Shown piece by piece: positions 8,774-17,023 of a stretch of DNA of 64,000 nucleotides. Position 1 is the stretch's first letter. Every line of letters starts with the position of its first letter. The notes below the pieces were generated by a model, which made no database searches, was not told the DNA's origin, and worked only from the letters and a program-made list of their open reading frames with translations. This stretch comes from Pseudarthrobacter enclensis. Its GTDB lineage: Bacteria > Actinomycetota > Actinomycetes > Actinomycetales > Micrococcaceae. The stretch lies in assembly GCF_030811655.1 (NCBI RefSeq), contig NZ_JAUSRE010000023.1, positions 20,751 to 84,750 on the forward strand. The letters are read 5' to 3'. A program made the translations under genes and the position numbers.

Positions 8774-8804
8774 TTGACTCTCCTTGCAGGGGAAGGTGTA
8801 AGGG
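8774..8804 (+). promoter_or_regulatory. MerR-type promoter of the metallothionein-like gene
   Basis: TTGACT at 8774-8779, 19-bp spacer, TAAGGG at 8799-8804. The inner dyad is CTCCTTGCAGGGGAAGG. It lies about 65 bp before the short cysteine-rich gene. Confidence 0.72.
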
Positions 8805-8868
8805 TGGAGATGTAACAACGGCCGTGACAACGCGGCCGCCATGCTGAGAAAAGGAAAGGTGATGTCAG

Positions 8869-9015
8869 ATGGGTTTGCAGGAAGGTGAACAGTACCGTTG
8901 CCCCGATTCCGGGTGTGGGTGTGAGATGACAGTGACCAAGGGCGCCGTTGACAGTGACGCCGGGCAGAACGCACCGACATGCTGCTGCGGACACGCGATG
9001 GACAAGGTCGGCTAA
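8869..9015 (+). CDS. Small metallothionein-like Cys-rich protein (48 aa)
   Basis: A 48-residue protein with six cysteines and one histidine: RCPDSGCGCEMTVTKG near the N-terminus (C11, C16, C18) and PTCCCGHAMDKV near the C-terminus (C38-C40, H42). This Cys spacing is that of short actinobacterial metallothionein-like proteins that sequester soft metals in the cytosol. AAGGAAAGG lies about 10 bases before the ATG. It has its own MerR-type promoter and is followed by a strong terminator, so it is a complete metal-inducible monocistronic unit. An earlier ATG at 8862 is out of frame and hits a stop. The gene is short and would be missed by length cut-offs. Confidence 0.8.
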   Translation: MGLQEGEQYRCPDSGCGCEMTVTKGAVDSDAGQNAPTCCCGHAMDKVG

Positions 9016-9040
9016 GACCTGCCCGCAGTCAGGCTTAGCT

Positions 9041-9084
9041 AAGCCGGCGGCAGCGAAAGGCTTTCCTTAGCTGCTGCCGGCTTT
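9041..9084 (+). terminator. Rho-independent terminator, possibly bidirectional
   Basis: Inverted repeat AAGCCGGCGGCAGC / GCTGCTGCCGGCTT with one G-T wobble and a 15-base loop, ending in CTTT. It separates the convergent metallothionein-like gene and the TauE/SafE gene. Confidence 0.75.
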
Positions 9085-9138
9085 CACCTGATCAATAAAA
9101 TCATCGGGGCCAAGGAATTACGGCCAGGCCGAGGTTGA

Positions 9139-10065
9139 TCAGCGGGCGTTGAAAGCGCCGTTGAAGACCGTGAAGGCCATCAGGAATGCCAGGCCGATAC
9201 CGACAAACAGCATGGAGAAGAACCGGCGCGTGAGCTTTTCACTGACGCGCCCCTGGAGACGGGTTCCGGCCAGGGCGCCCAGAACAGCTCCCGGCACCGC
9301 CCAGACAATCAGGTTCCAGGGAATCGCCGCCAGGCCTCCGGAAGCGGTGAGCTGGATCAAATGGGTCGCGGCGGCCCCCACCACCGTCCCGGCCACCACC
9401 AGGGTCGACGTGGCGGCCGCGACCGGTACCGGGAACCGGGACCGACGCACCAGCGTGGGCAGCGTCGCTTCGCCGACACCGGTAGAAATCATCCCGGCCA
9501 CCACGGCTCCGGCTCCGGAGAAAACCCGCTGCCAACCCATCCCGGAAGCGCAATAGTCATACCGTTGACCGTCAGCGGCCCGCACCGAGCGCCGGTCCGG
9601 GCCAGCGCATTCCGGGTCCGAACATTCAGATTCACAGACCAGGCATGGGCAGGGCCGGTCAGGGCGGCGAACAACGGTTTTCCTGCCGGTCGAACCTATC
9701 AGCCAGGCCACGCCCAACATGGCCGCGCCGTAGCCGATAAGCAACCACTGCCCCGGCACGTGCTCGCCCAGCACCGCACCGAGAACACCTGCGGGCAGCG
9801 TCAGCGCTACGAGGGACCGGACGGCTGACAAATCAGCCAGCCGCAGCCGCAGATACCTGAACACCCCAGCCCCGAAACCGGCGGCTTCCAAAAACAGCGA
9901 CGTCCCAATCGCCGCCGCCGTACCCAGCTCGGGCACACGCATCAGCGGGAACCCAATCAGGAAAACCGGCGTCAGCAGCGCCGCGCCGCTGATCCCGCTG
10001 AAGGTCGCCACTGCCGCGATCAGGATGCATCCGGGAAACATGAACCAATACACACCCCAATCCAT
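9139..10065 (-). CDS. TauE/SafE (TSUP) family permease with Cys-rich loop
   Basis: A 308-residue polytopic protein in two homologous halves, as usual for TSUP transporters of sulfite or other sulfur anions. Helix runs include ATFSGISGAALLTPVFLIGFP and the second-half signature STGVGEATLPTLV. The loop between the halves carries six cysteines in PCPCLVCESECSDPECAGPD, a Cys cluster not typical of the family. The start MDWGVYWF at 10065 opens directly into the first helix; the frame stays open far upstream but that part is not membrane-like. Located among mercury genes, the Cys loop suggests metal sensing or transport of a thiol-bound metal, which is inference. Confidence 0.85.
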   Translation of the reverse strand: MDWGVYWFMFPGCILIAAVATFSGISGAALLTPVFLIGFPLMRVPELGTAAAIGTSLFLEAAGFGAGVFRYLRLRLADLSAVRSLVALTLPAGVLGAVLGEHVPGQWLLIGYGAAMLGVAWLIGSTGRKTVVRRPDRPCPCLVCESECSDPECAGPDRRSVRAADGQRYDYCASGMGWQRVFSGAGAVVAGMISTGVGEATLPTLVRRSRFPVPVAAATSTLVVAGTVVGAAATHLIQLTASGGLAAIPWNLIVWAVPGAVLGALAGTRLQGRVSEKLTRRFFSMLFVGIGLAFLMAFTVFNGAFNAR

Positions 10066-10190
10066 GCCCCAAACATATCCCCCACCAACCCGTGCTTGGG
10101 AAGTGAAATATTTTAAGGTTTCGCCGAACACAGCATGAGCGGCGACCGTGTCAATACCCGCCACGGGCAGGCGCGGACAGCCCGGGAAAT

Positions 10191-10221
10191 TTGACATTGA
10201 CCCATAGGGAAAGGATGACAC
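10191..10221 (+). promoter_or_regulatory. MerR-type operator upstream of the MerT-like pair
   Basis: TTGACA at 10191-10196, 19-bp spacer, poor -10 (TGACAC). The inner dyad is degenerate (TTGACCCATAGGGAAAGG). It is 72 bp before the first small membrane-protein gene. This is the weakest member of the operator set. Confidence 0.5.
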
Positions 10222-10292
10222 TGGCACTAGACCGGTGGTCAAGCCGCTGGCCACCGGTCCATGGCCGACTCCGTGCGGGCGAAGGGTAAGGA

Positions 10293-10685
10293 ATGAATAT
10301 GCCGACCTTTGTGACAGGGGCCGCACCCGGTCCCCGTGCGCCCTGGGTTCTTGTCCTGCGGCAGCTGGCCTGCTGCGGGGCGCCGCTGCTGATCGCGTGG
10401 GCCGTTTTCGGGGCCTTAGGCTGGATCGGTGCATTGCTGCCGGATCCAGTGGCGGTGACTGGGGCCGAGGCTGTGGCGGCCGGTCTTGTCCTGGTTGCAC
10501 TCCTGGGCGGCGGTGCCGCAACACACGGGCGCAGTGTGCGGATGGGTCCCTCCCTCACACGCTCCCGGGAAGTTCCTCTCACGAAAAATCCCGCCCGCAC
10601 CCGTGCCGGCATCGCCGGTATCGCGCGCGGGGCGGTGACCACGGAACCCGGGCAACGTCCGGCACCCGTTTTTAGGAGATTTTAA
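10293..10685 (+). CDS. Small CC membrane protein, MerT/MerF-like
   Basis: A 130-residue protein with two hydrophobic segments, roughly residues 25-50 and 57-75. The first begins LRQLACCGAPLLIAWAVFG, with the adjacent cysteines C27-C28 at the start of the helix, the hallmark of the MerT/MerF/MerC group of mercuric-ion uptake proteins. The last 50 residues are basic and probably cytoplasmic. GAAGGG lies six bases before the ATG. Its stop overlaps the next start (TAATG). Hg(II) uptake toward MerA is the most likely role, but sequence identity to classical MerT is not obvious by eye. Confidence 0.65.
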   Translation: MNMPTFVTGAAPGPRAPWVLVLRQLACCGAPLLIAWAVFGALGWIGALLPDPVAVTGAEAVAAGLVLVALLGGGAATHGRSVRMGPSLTRSREVPLTKNPARTRAGIAGIARGAVTTEPGQRPAPVFRRF

Positions 10686-11074
10686 TGTCTGAACGTCCTT
10701 TGAATCCCGGGCAGGGCCCGGGCGGGATCCTGCTCACCATCGGGGCTGTGTTCCTGGCGGTCACCTGCTGCGCGGGCCCGGCGCTGCTCGCCGGAAGCGG
10801 TCTCGTACTTCTCGGCGGGGTCCTGGCCACCCCTGTTGTCCTGGCCATCGCTGTTCTGGTCCTGGCCGGCGCGGTCCTCTACACGCTGCGCCGACGCGCC
10901 CGCGCCAGAAGCCGGGCCCGTGGTCCCTCGGGCGCCGCGGCTGAGGCAGCCGGACCGGTAGACGGCACACCGGGTGTCAACGACTGCTGCGCCACGTCCA
11001 CGCCCGACCTCACACAATCCGGGAAACACCCCGGCGGCACGCCCTTGAACCAGGACAGGACCGCCCGCCCGTGA
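10685..11074 (+). CDS. Small CC membrane protein, MerT-like
   Basis: A 129-residue protein with two hydrophobic helices, about 13-42 and 44-67. Helix one contains AVTCCAGPALLAGSGLVLLGG (C28-C29), resembling the CCVGP-type motif of MerT helix one. A second vicinal pair, C101-C102, lies in the C-terminal tail (VNDCCATST), as MerT also has a second Cys pair. AGGAG precedes the ATG and overlaps the end of the previous gene, so both are made from one message. Together they probably form a two-component mercuric ion uptake system; only the CC pattern and the setting support this. Confidence 0.68.
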   Translation: MSERPLNPGQGPGGILLTIGAVFLAVTCCAGPALLAGSGLVLLGGVLATPVVLAIAVLVLAGAVLYTLRRRARARSRARGPSGAAAEAAGPVDGTPGVNDCCATSTPDLTQSGKHPGGTPLNQDRTARP

Positions 11075-11117
11075 GCGTCCTGGCGCCTCTACCTGTCAAG
11101 GGCGCCCCCGCACAGTC

Positions 11118-11142
11118 CCTAAAGGTCTCCCGGCCCTTTAGG
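11118..11142 (+). terminator. Short hairpin after the MerT-like pair
   Basis: CCTAAAGG (11118-11125) and CCTTTAGG (11135-11142), a perfect 8-bp stem with a 9-base loop, 44 bp after the stop codon. No T-run follows, so termination is only a possibility. Confidence 0.4.
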
Positions 11143-11388
11143 AGCTTCCGGTGATGAACATCCGCAGAGGTGAGGCCCTTGTCAAGGGAAACGGGCCGTA
11201 CGGTGAATTTCGGGGAATGATTCCCGGAAAGGGTTTATCCTGTTGGAGGTTTTGGGCTGTGCGCTTCCCGGCCGCAAAGGCCCGGTATGGTTCGTCCGGC
11301 GCAGGGTCGGCCCACCGGATGCCGGAAATGGATGACCTGTAGTGGCCGTGCGGGCCAGGCCCTGCACGTTAACAGATTGAGGAAGACG

Positions 11389-11661
11389 TTGCCGATAACC
11401 GCAGCCGCCCCCAACTCCGGGCTGCCCCACTGGCCGGCCCCCGAGGTCCTCCACGTAGTCGCCCAGGACGCGGAATCCTTGCAGAACGGCCTGGATGACG
11501 CCGTTCAGCAGCTGCGTGCGGCCGCTATGGCCGGGGACCGTCGGGGAATACTCATCACCCGCCGGAGCAGGTCCTTGTTCACCGTTGAAGCCAGCAGGGA
11601 TGTTCCCTACGGTACGACGCTGGAAAATGACCGCTGGCACAGGGAGACAGCGCCTTCATGA
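11389..11661 (+). CDS. Hypothetical protein (90 aa)
   Basis: A soluble protein of about 90 residues with a pattern I have seen in small Arthrobacter-type hypotheticals: ESLQNGLDDAVQQLRAAAM, then GILITRRSRSLFTVEASRDVPYGTT. This suggests a helix followed by two strands. The TTG at 11389 is chosen because GAGGAAG lies about eight bases upstream; the frame is open from 11287. No named domain was recognised and no function can be given. Confidence 0.6.
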   Translation: MPITAAAPNSGLPHWPAPEVLHVVAQDAESLQNGLDDAVQQLRAAAMAGDRRGILITRRSRSLFTVEASRDVPYGTTLENDRWHRETAPS

Positions 11662-11913
11662 CCTTTTGCAGGCGCGTTCACAAGTCACGTCCCCTTTGAC
11701 GGGTGCGAACGATTTCCTGAGCGGTGGGACGCCCTGTTCAGCGAACCACGCCGACAGTGCCGGTCGGTGCCTGGGCGAGGATCCCCGGCCTCTGCAGCTG
11801 GCTCTGGCCACAGACTCCGGGGCGTATCCGCCGTTTCATGAGCCTTTCCCTGTACCTGGTATGCCTCTCGGGGAACGGAAGCCCCCGGACGGGAAACCCG
11901 GGAGCGGGAGCCC

Positions 11914-12492
11914 TCAGGCGCCCGGCTTGGTCCTGAGGGTCTTGAGCGCACGGGCCCAGGCTTCCACTTGGTCAAGGAGCGGGCCGAGCGCCTGGGTGGC
12001 CTGTTCAGTCGGGGCGAAGTCGGTGTAGTTGGTGAACTCACTGGCCAGGGGCAGGGCGACCTGGGCGCGGACATCGGCCATTTGAAGTTCAGCGGCGATC
12101 AGGCGCAGGTGTTCCACGGCCCGGATGCCGCCAGCGCTGCCGTAGCTGACGAAACCTGCGGACTTGTTGTTCCATTCTGAATAGAGGAAGTCGATGGCGT
12201 TTTTCAGTGCCCCCGGTACGGAATGGTTGTATTCGCCGGTGACGAAGATGTAGCCGTCAAATGCCGTGATGGCTTCCGCCCAGGTCTTGGTGTGTTCATT
12301 GCTGTACTGGCCCAGCGACGGCGGCAGCGGCTCGTCGAGCAGCGGCAGCCCGTAGTCGGCTACGTCGATAAGTTCGAACGCCGCATCCCCTGCGCATTCG
12401 GAGGCCTGCTGGTATACCCAGTCGGCTACGGCCCGGCCTGCCCGGCCCGGGCGCGTACTTCCGGCAATGATGCCGATCTTCACCTTCATCAT
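11914..12492 (-). CDS. NADPH-dependent FMN reductase
   Basis: A 192-residue flavodoxin-fold reductase. The phosphate-binding loop GSTRPGRAG follows the first strand, and the family motif GEYNHSVPGALKNAIDFLYSEW lies in the middle, then SYGSAGG. The family reduces FMN, azo compounds or metal ions such as chromate and ferric iron using NAD(P)H in the cytosol. AAAGGAAAGG precedes the ATG pair at 12492/12489. A MerR-type operator about 195 bp upstream on the same strand suggests it belongs to the metal-induced set, so metal or quinone reduction is a sensible guess. Confidence 0.9.
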   Translation of the reverse strand: MMKVKIGIIAGSTRPGRAGRAVADWVYQQASECAGDAAFELIDVADYGLPLLDEPLPPSLGQYSNEHTKTWAEAITAFDGYIFVTGEYNHSVPGALKNAIDFLYSEWNNKSAGFVSYGSAGGIRAVEHLRLIAAELQMADVRAQVALPLASEFTNYTDFAPTEQATQALGPLLDQVEAWARALKTLRTKPGA

Positions 12493-12681
12493 TGCGTCCT
12501 TTCCTTTAAGTTCCTGACCTGTCAGTTAGGGGCTGCCCCTTCCCCGAAAAAGGCACCCGCTCCGGAAACGGGAGGCCCGCAGCAGCAACGGTACGGTGGT
12601 GATTCATGACCGTTTGCTTCACTGCTGCGCCTTTCGATGTGGGCCGCTCAAGGGGATTCTGTTGTTCTTGTTCTCGCGCCT

Positions 12682-12712
12682 ATCGTGGTCCCTGCCCTTG
12701 GGGGAAGGTCAA
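12682..12712 (-). promoter_or_regulatory. MerR-type operator facing the FMN reductase
   Basis: On the minus strand TTGACC (12712-12707), 19-bp spacer with dyad TTCCCCCAAGGGCAGGG, and CACGAT at the -10 position. It points to the FMN reductase 190 bp away. Confidence 0.58.
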
Positions 12713-12978
12713 GAGCCTCTCCCGGCCGGTTCCTGCGGGACAGGAGCGGTTTCCGTGAGGTTACGTTCCGGTGGCTTAAGGGCCGTTGCTGATGAGAGTC
12801 CTCGTGCCGGGGTCGAGGAAGAGCGCTTAGCGATGTGCTCCGGTGTGCTGAGGCCTACCGTACGACTGGCCGTCGCGCCGTCGATTGCCGCGCATGTTCA
12901 TCTGATTGGGATGATGCTCGTGTCCGCAGTCGATACCGGGCGGGCGCCGGCGGCCTGTTCAGCTCAGGAAATTCGTTC

Positions 12979-13009
12979 TTGACCTTGCTCCACAGGGCAA
13001 GGTCAAGAC
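12979..13009 (+). promoter_or_regulatory. MerR-type operator, rightward
   Basis: TTGACC at 12979-12984, 19-bp spacer with dyad CCTTGC(TCCACA)GGGCAAGG, and CAAGAC at the -10 position. The nearest rightward genes are the zinc-ribbon-like frame at 13314 and the cysteine hydrolase at 13771. Confidence 0.55.
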
Positions 13010-13313
13010 TGTGTTTATGGAGGCAATTTTTAGCAGGATCAGGATGCAGGTGGCTTCGAATGGGTGCGGCAACGGGTTATCTGGCGCACCCATTCCCTTT
13101 GGCCCCTCCCACAGCGGTCATCTGCATGAGCTGAGTTTCCGTTGGCCGCCGGGTCCACCGTTGTGCTGCCGCAGCCGGAGGGACCGGTGGATCTTCCGGG
13201 AAGCCAGGGAACCTCCGGGATTCCTGGGCTGAGGCTCCCGTGCAGGTGATCTGCAAGTCCTGTCTAAACACCCACCCACCTAACCTTTCATCCGAAGAGG
13301 ATGTGCATCTGTA

Positions 13314-13721
13314 TTGTCGACTGAAGTCCCCGCGCTCCCCGGCAAACCCCAACGGGACCTCGTCACGGGTCTGACCCCTCGGATCCCGACCTGCGCGGGT
13401 TGCGGCACTGATGCGTTCCTGACCTTCACAGTGTTTGTCCCGGCTCATTACCCCGCTGGTCGTGCAGGGCTGAGGGCGGCCTCGGCGAGCTATTCCTGCA
13501 GTAACTGCGGGCAGGGAACTTCGCACGCCGTCCCCGCCGGGGTGGCGATGATACGCCTGACGCACGAAGGGCCCGTGCATGGGTCCCCCTTTTGCGGCGC
13601 CTGGCTGCTGAAAGGGCCGCCGCGGCCACGAAGGCAACCCTTGATGGGATGCTTTGGCACGAGTGGCGAATTGCTTTGTGCGGCAGATTACAGACCGGGT
13701 GTAGTTGGGGGCCTAGGTTGA
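13314..13721 (+). CDS. Putative zinc-ribbon protein
   Basis: A frame of 135 residues with two paired-Cys knuckles, PTCAGCGTDAF and SYSCSNCGQGTSHAVP, spaced as in a small zinc ribbon, and a further Cys at SPFCGAW. The protein-like part ends around residue 100; the remainder may be spurious or frameshifted. The TTG start has only a weak ribosome-binding site. It lies downstream of a MerR-type operator. Zinc or other soft-metal binding is plausible; no named family was recognised. Confidence 0.42.
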   Translation: MSTEVPALPGKPQRDLVTGLTPRIPTCAGCGTDAFLTFTVFVPAHYPAGRAGLRAASASYSCSNCGQGTSHAVPAGVAMIRLTHEGPVHGSPFCGAWLLKGPPRPRRQPLMGCFGTSGELLCAADYRPGVVGGLG

Positions 13722-13770
13722 TCAGGCAGGCGTGCTGTGCACGTATCCGGCTTGAAAGAGGAGAAATTCG

Positions 13771-14427
13771 ATGCAGTTTGACAGCGCAACGACCGCACTT
13801 GTCCTGACCGATCCACAGAATGATTTCCTCAGCCCCGACGGTGTGGCGTGGGAACTGGTAGGAAAGAGCGTGGAGAAAAACCATACCGTCGATCACATTG
13901 AGCAATTACTGGCATCCGCTAAATCAGGCGGCTACGGGGTGTTCGTGTCTCCGCACTATTATTTTCCGCACGATCACCAATGGGATTTCGGCGGAACGCT
14001 GGAGAAGAAGATGCATGAGATTGGGATGTTTGACCGCTCCGGGCCGCTGGAGCTGGCCGGGTTCAGGGATTCCGGTGCGGATTGGCTGGACCGGTTCAAG
14101 CCTTTCCTGGACGATGGCAGGACGGTGATTTGCAGCCCGCACAAGGTGTACGGGCCGGAGCAGAATGACCTGGTGCTCCAGCTTCGGAAACGGGGGATCA
14201 GTAAGATCGTCCTGGCCGGCATGTCAGCGAATCTCTGCGTCGAAAGTCACCTGCGTGAACTGCTTGAACAGGGTTTCGAGGTTGCCGTTGTGGCCGACGC
14301 GACAGCCGCGGCGCAGCATCCCGAACTCGGAGACGGTTATGAAGCGGCCCTGACGAACTTCAACTATATTGCCGGGGCAGTGCTTTCCACCGAGGACGCC
14401 GTTGAACAGTTCGCTTCCCAGTCATGA
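13771..14427 (+). CDS. Isochorismatase-family cysteine hydrolase
   Basis: A 218-residue alpha/beta hydrolase of the isochorismatase/nicotinamidase superfamily. The catalytic set is visible: D14 in LVLTDPQNDF, Lys in CSPHKVYGP, and Cys in LAGMSANLCVESH. It probably hydrolyses an amide, a carbamoyl bond or isochorismate-like ether in the cytosol. AGAGGAG lies eight bases before the ATG. It is the last gene before the GH15 enzyme, in the same direction, and may also be read from the metal-type operator at 12979. The substrate is unknown. Confidence 0.9.
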   Translation: MQFDSATTALVLTDPQNDFLSPDGVAWELVGKSVEKNHTVDHIEQLLASAKSGGYGVFVSPHYYFPHDHQWDFGGTLEKKMHEIGMFDRSGPLELAGFRDSGADWLDRFKPFLDDGRTVICSPHKVYGPEQNDLVLQLRKRGISKIVLAGMSANLCVESHLRELLEQGFEVAVVADATAAAQHPELGDGYEAALTNFNYIAGAVLSTEDAVEQFASQS

Positions 14428-14500
14428 GGACTGACGCTCCGGGTTGGCCGGCCTGCGGGGTTTCTCCGCTGCCCCGGATACTGTCCGTCAGGGCGGCCCA

Positions 14501-16354
14501 ATGACGAGCACGCCGATCGCAGCCTACGGGGTGCTTTCTGACTGCCGGTCAGCGGCACTGGTCAGCGCTGAAGGGTCGGTGGACTGGCTGTGCCTTCCGC
14601 GGTTCGACAGCCCGTCGGTGTTGGGCCGGCTTCTGGGTGAGGAGGCCGGATTCTGGTCGATCCGTCCGGTTGGCGACTTTACCTCCTCCCGCCGGTACGT
14701 CGGTCCGAGCATGGTCCTCGAGACCACTTTTCATGCCGGTGAGGGGGAAGTAATCCTGACCGATGCTCTGGCTCTTGGGGATGGGAACAGGGGCCATGAT
14801 CTAGGTTCCGGGTCGCCCGGGGCCCTGTTGCGGGTGGTTTCCTGCACGCGGGGAACGGTGGAGCTTGACGTGGTCTTCGTGGCCCGGCCCGAATACGGGT
14901 CTATACGCCCGTTGGTCCGGCCCGAATCAGGCGGGTTGCTGGTGCGGGGAGGGGCGGCGGTGCTCGCGCTTTCCGCGCCTGTCCTGTTCGCGGTCGACGG
15001 CGACGTCGCCCGGTCCCGCCTCGTCATGGAGAAAGGTGACACCTGGGGTTTCGCCTTGGACCACGCCACGAGCTCGGAGGCTGCGCCGGCTTTCTGGGGG
15101 CAGGAGGAGATCAGGGGCCGGCTTGCGGACACTGTTGAAGGCTGGGCGAGCTGGTCGGGGATGCACCAGAACTACACCGGTCCGTGGCAGGACTTGGTCG
15201 CGCTCAGCGGCCGGGTCCTGCAGGCGCTGACGTTCTACCCCACGGGGGCGATTGTCGCCGCTCCCACGACGTCCCTGCCGGAAGTCGTTGGAGGCCTGCG
15301 CAACTGGGACTACCGTTACACGTGGATACGGGATGCAAGCATGACGCTGCAGGCCCTTTGGGTTGCCGCCTGCCCGGACGAGGCCGGAAAGTTCTTTCGT
15401 TTCCTGGCCACGGCCGGTTCGGGCCAACTGGGCAGAGGTGATGAACTGCAGATCATGTACGGGATCGGCGGGGAGCGGGACTTGTCAGAACGGGAACTGC
15501 CGCACCTGCCGGGGTGGCGTTCGAGCACCCCGGTCAGGGTGGGCAACGCCGCATGGCGCCAACGTCAGCTTGACGTTTACGGGGAACTGTTGGACGCTGC
15601 GGCGACCCTGCCCGAATACCTCGCCGGCATGGACTCCGACACCCGCAGGTTCCTTGCAGATGCCGCGGATGCGGCCGCTGACCGGTGGCAGTCCCCGGAC
15701 CACGGGATCTGGGAGTTCCGCCGTGCACCCCGCCATTACCTGTACTCGAAACTCATGTGCTGGGTGGCTGTGGACCGGGCAATCAGCCTTGCCGCCCTGT
15801 TGGATGCCACTGACAGGATTCCGCGTTGGCGGCAGGCCCGCGAAGAAATAGCCGCAGCCATAACCAGCGAGGGCTGGAGCGAAACTGCGAACGCGTTTAC
15901 GCAGGCGTTTGGTTCAGACCACCTGGATGCCTCGGCCCTGATGCTGTCCATTGTTGGTTTCCTGCCGGGGGATGATCCCCGGATGCTGGCAACCATTGAT
16001 GCGGTCCAGGAGCATCTGACGGATGCGCGGGGACTGGTGTACCGGTATGGGGTCGAAGACGGGTTGCCCGGGGCCGAAGGGACTTTTTTGCTGTGCACGT
16101 TCTGGCTCGCCCACGCCCTCGCCCTGGCCGGGTCCCTCGAACGCGCCCGGGACGTGTTTGGATCCGCAGCCGCCTTCGCGACGGATCTTGGCCTCCTCTC
16201 AGAAGAAGCGGACCCCGGCAGTGGTGAACTGCTGGGAAACTTCCCGCAGGCTTTCAGTCATATCGGGCTGGTCAACGCTGCCTGGGCAATCAGCCGGGCA
16301 GAAGAAAAAAGCGGGGGATCCCCGCCTCCGGGGCCCCGCGGGACGCAGGGCTAA
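14501..16354 (+). CDS. Glycoside hydrolase family 15 (glucoamylase/trehalase-like)
   Basis: A 617-residue cytosolic protein. An N-terminal beta domain starts IAAYGVLSDCRSAALVSAEGSVDWLCLPRFDSPSVLG, the usual opening of actinobacterial GH15 enzymes. The (alpha/alpha)6 barrel carries GGLRNWDYRYTWIRDASMTL and ends with LLGNFPQAFSHIGLVNAAW. Family members hydrolyse alpha-glucans or trehalose by inversion with two glutamates. ATG 14501 is preferred, as it directly precedes the conserved N-terminus. Eight bases after the previous gene's direction of travel there is no terminator, so it may be cotranscribed with the cysteine hydrolase. It has no evident link to metals. Confidence 0.92.
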   Translation: MTSTPIAAYGVLSDCRSAALVSAEGSVDWLCLPRFDSPSVLGRLLGEEAGFWSIRPVGDFTSSRRYVGPSMVLETTFHAGEGEVILTDALALGDGNRGHDLGSGSPGALLRVVSCTRGTVELDVVFVARPEYGSIRPLVRPESGGLLVRGGAAVLALSAPVLFAVDGDVARSRLVMEKGDTWGFALDHATSSEAAPAFWGQEEIRGRLADTVEGWASWSGMHQNYTGPWQDLVALSGRVLQALTFYPTGAIVAAPTTSLPEVVGGLRNWDYRYTWIRDASMTLQALWVAACPDEAGKFFRFLATAGSGQLGRGDELQIMYGIGGERDLSERELPHLPGWRSSTPVRVGNAAWRQRQLDVYGELLDAAATLPEYLAGMDSDTRRFLADAADAAADRWQSPDHGIWEFRRAPRHYLYSKLMCWVAVDRAISLAALLDATDRIPRWRQAREEIAAAITSEGWSETANAFTQAFGSDHLDASALMLSIVGFLPGDDPRMLATIDAVQEHLTDARGLVYRYGVEDGLPGAEGTFLLCTFWLAHALALAGSLERARDVFGSAAAFATDLGLLSEEADPGSGELLGNFPQAFSHIGLVNAAWAISRAEEKSGGSPPPGPRGTQG

Positions 16355-16357
16355 CCG

Positions 16358-17023
16358 GTGGCACGGTCCCTGCCGGGCCGTCACCGGGCCTTGATCCGCC
16401 TGGTGTGGTTGCTGGTTTTCATTGCCGCTGCTGCTGCGGCCGTGCTTTTGTTCCCCCTCCCGTCGGTGGATGATCTGCAGCGGTATTTCACGGGCACGCC
16501 GTGGGGTGCGGGAGTTTTTATCCTGGGCTATGCCGCCCTGACGCTTTCCCCAGTGCCGAAGAATCTCTTGTCCATTGGTGCCGGCGTGGTTTTTGGTTTC
16601 GCCGGCGGAACGGGGGTGGTGTTGTCCGCGGCGCTGCTGGGAGCGACGGCTGCTTTCTGGCTGGGACGCTGGTTGGGGCGGGACGCTGTGGAGGCGTTCA
16701 CGGGAGCGGGAGTGGAGAAACTGGACGGTCTTCTTCGACGGAGAGGCTTCACCGCGGTAGTCGGGGTACGGCTGGTGCCGGTGCTTCCCTTTACCGCGAT
16801 CAATTACCTGGCCGGCTTGACATCCGTTTCCTGGTGGCCCTATCTCCTGGGCACAGCGGTGGGAATCCTGCCGGGCACTCTCAGTTACGTGACCCTGGGC
16901 GCCTTCGGCGCGCAGCTGGGATGGCAGGTTCAGTCCGCGGCGGCCGCTCTGGGCCTGCTGACCATCGCCGGGTTGGTCGTGGCCGCACGCATGCGGCGGC
17001 AGAAAGGGGCAGGGAATGTTTGA
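16358..17023 (+). CDS. TVP38/TMEM64-family (VTT domain) membrane protein
   Basis: A 221-residue protein with about six hydrophobic segments. The VTT/SNARE-associated domain shows the re-entrant-loop pattern SPVPKNLLSIGAGVVFGFAGG followed by GRWLGRD and RLVPVLPFTAINYLAGLT. In bacteria this family sits in the plasma membrane and is linked to lipid scrambling or undecaprenyl-phosphate/PE transport. The GTG start comes three bases after the GH15 stop, and its end overlaps the phosphatidyltransferase start by eight bases, so the three are one operon. Linkage to a lipid enzyme supports a lipid-trafficking role. Confidence 0.87.
   Translation: MARSLPGRHRALIRLVWLLVFIAAAAAAVLLFPLPSVDDLQRYFTGTPWGAGVFILGYAALTLSPVPKNLLSIGAGVVFGFAGGTGVVLSAALLGATAAFWLGRWLGRDAVEAFTGAGVEKLDGLLRRRGFTAVVGVRLVPVLPFTAINYLAGLTSVSWWPYLLGTAVGILPGTLSYVTLGAFGAQLGWQVQSAAAALGLLTIAGLVVAARMRRQKGAGNV

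Larger units (their letters stand above)
12493..13313. other. Intergenic region holding two MerR-type operators, no gene seen
   Basis: About 820 bp between the FMN reductase and the next rightward gene. It contains the minus-facing operator at 12682-12712 and the plus-facing operator at 12979-13009. No frame here has convincing protein character. Confidence 0.6.
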
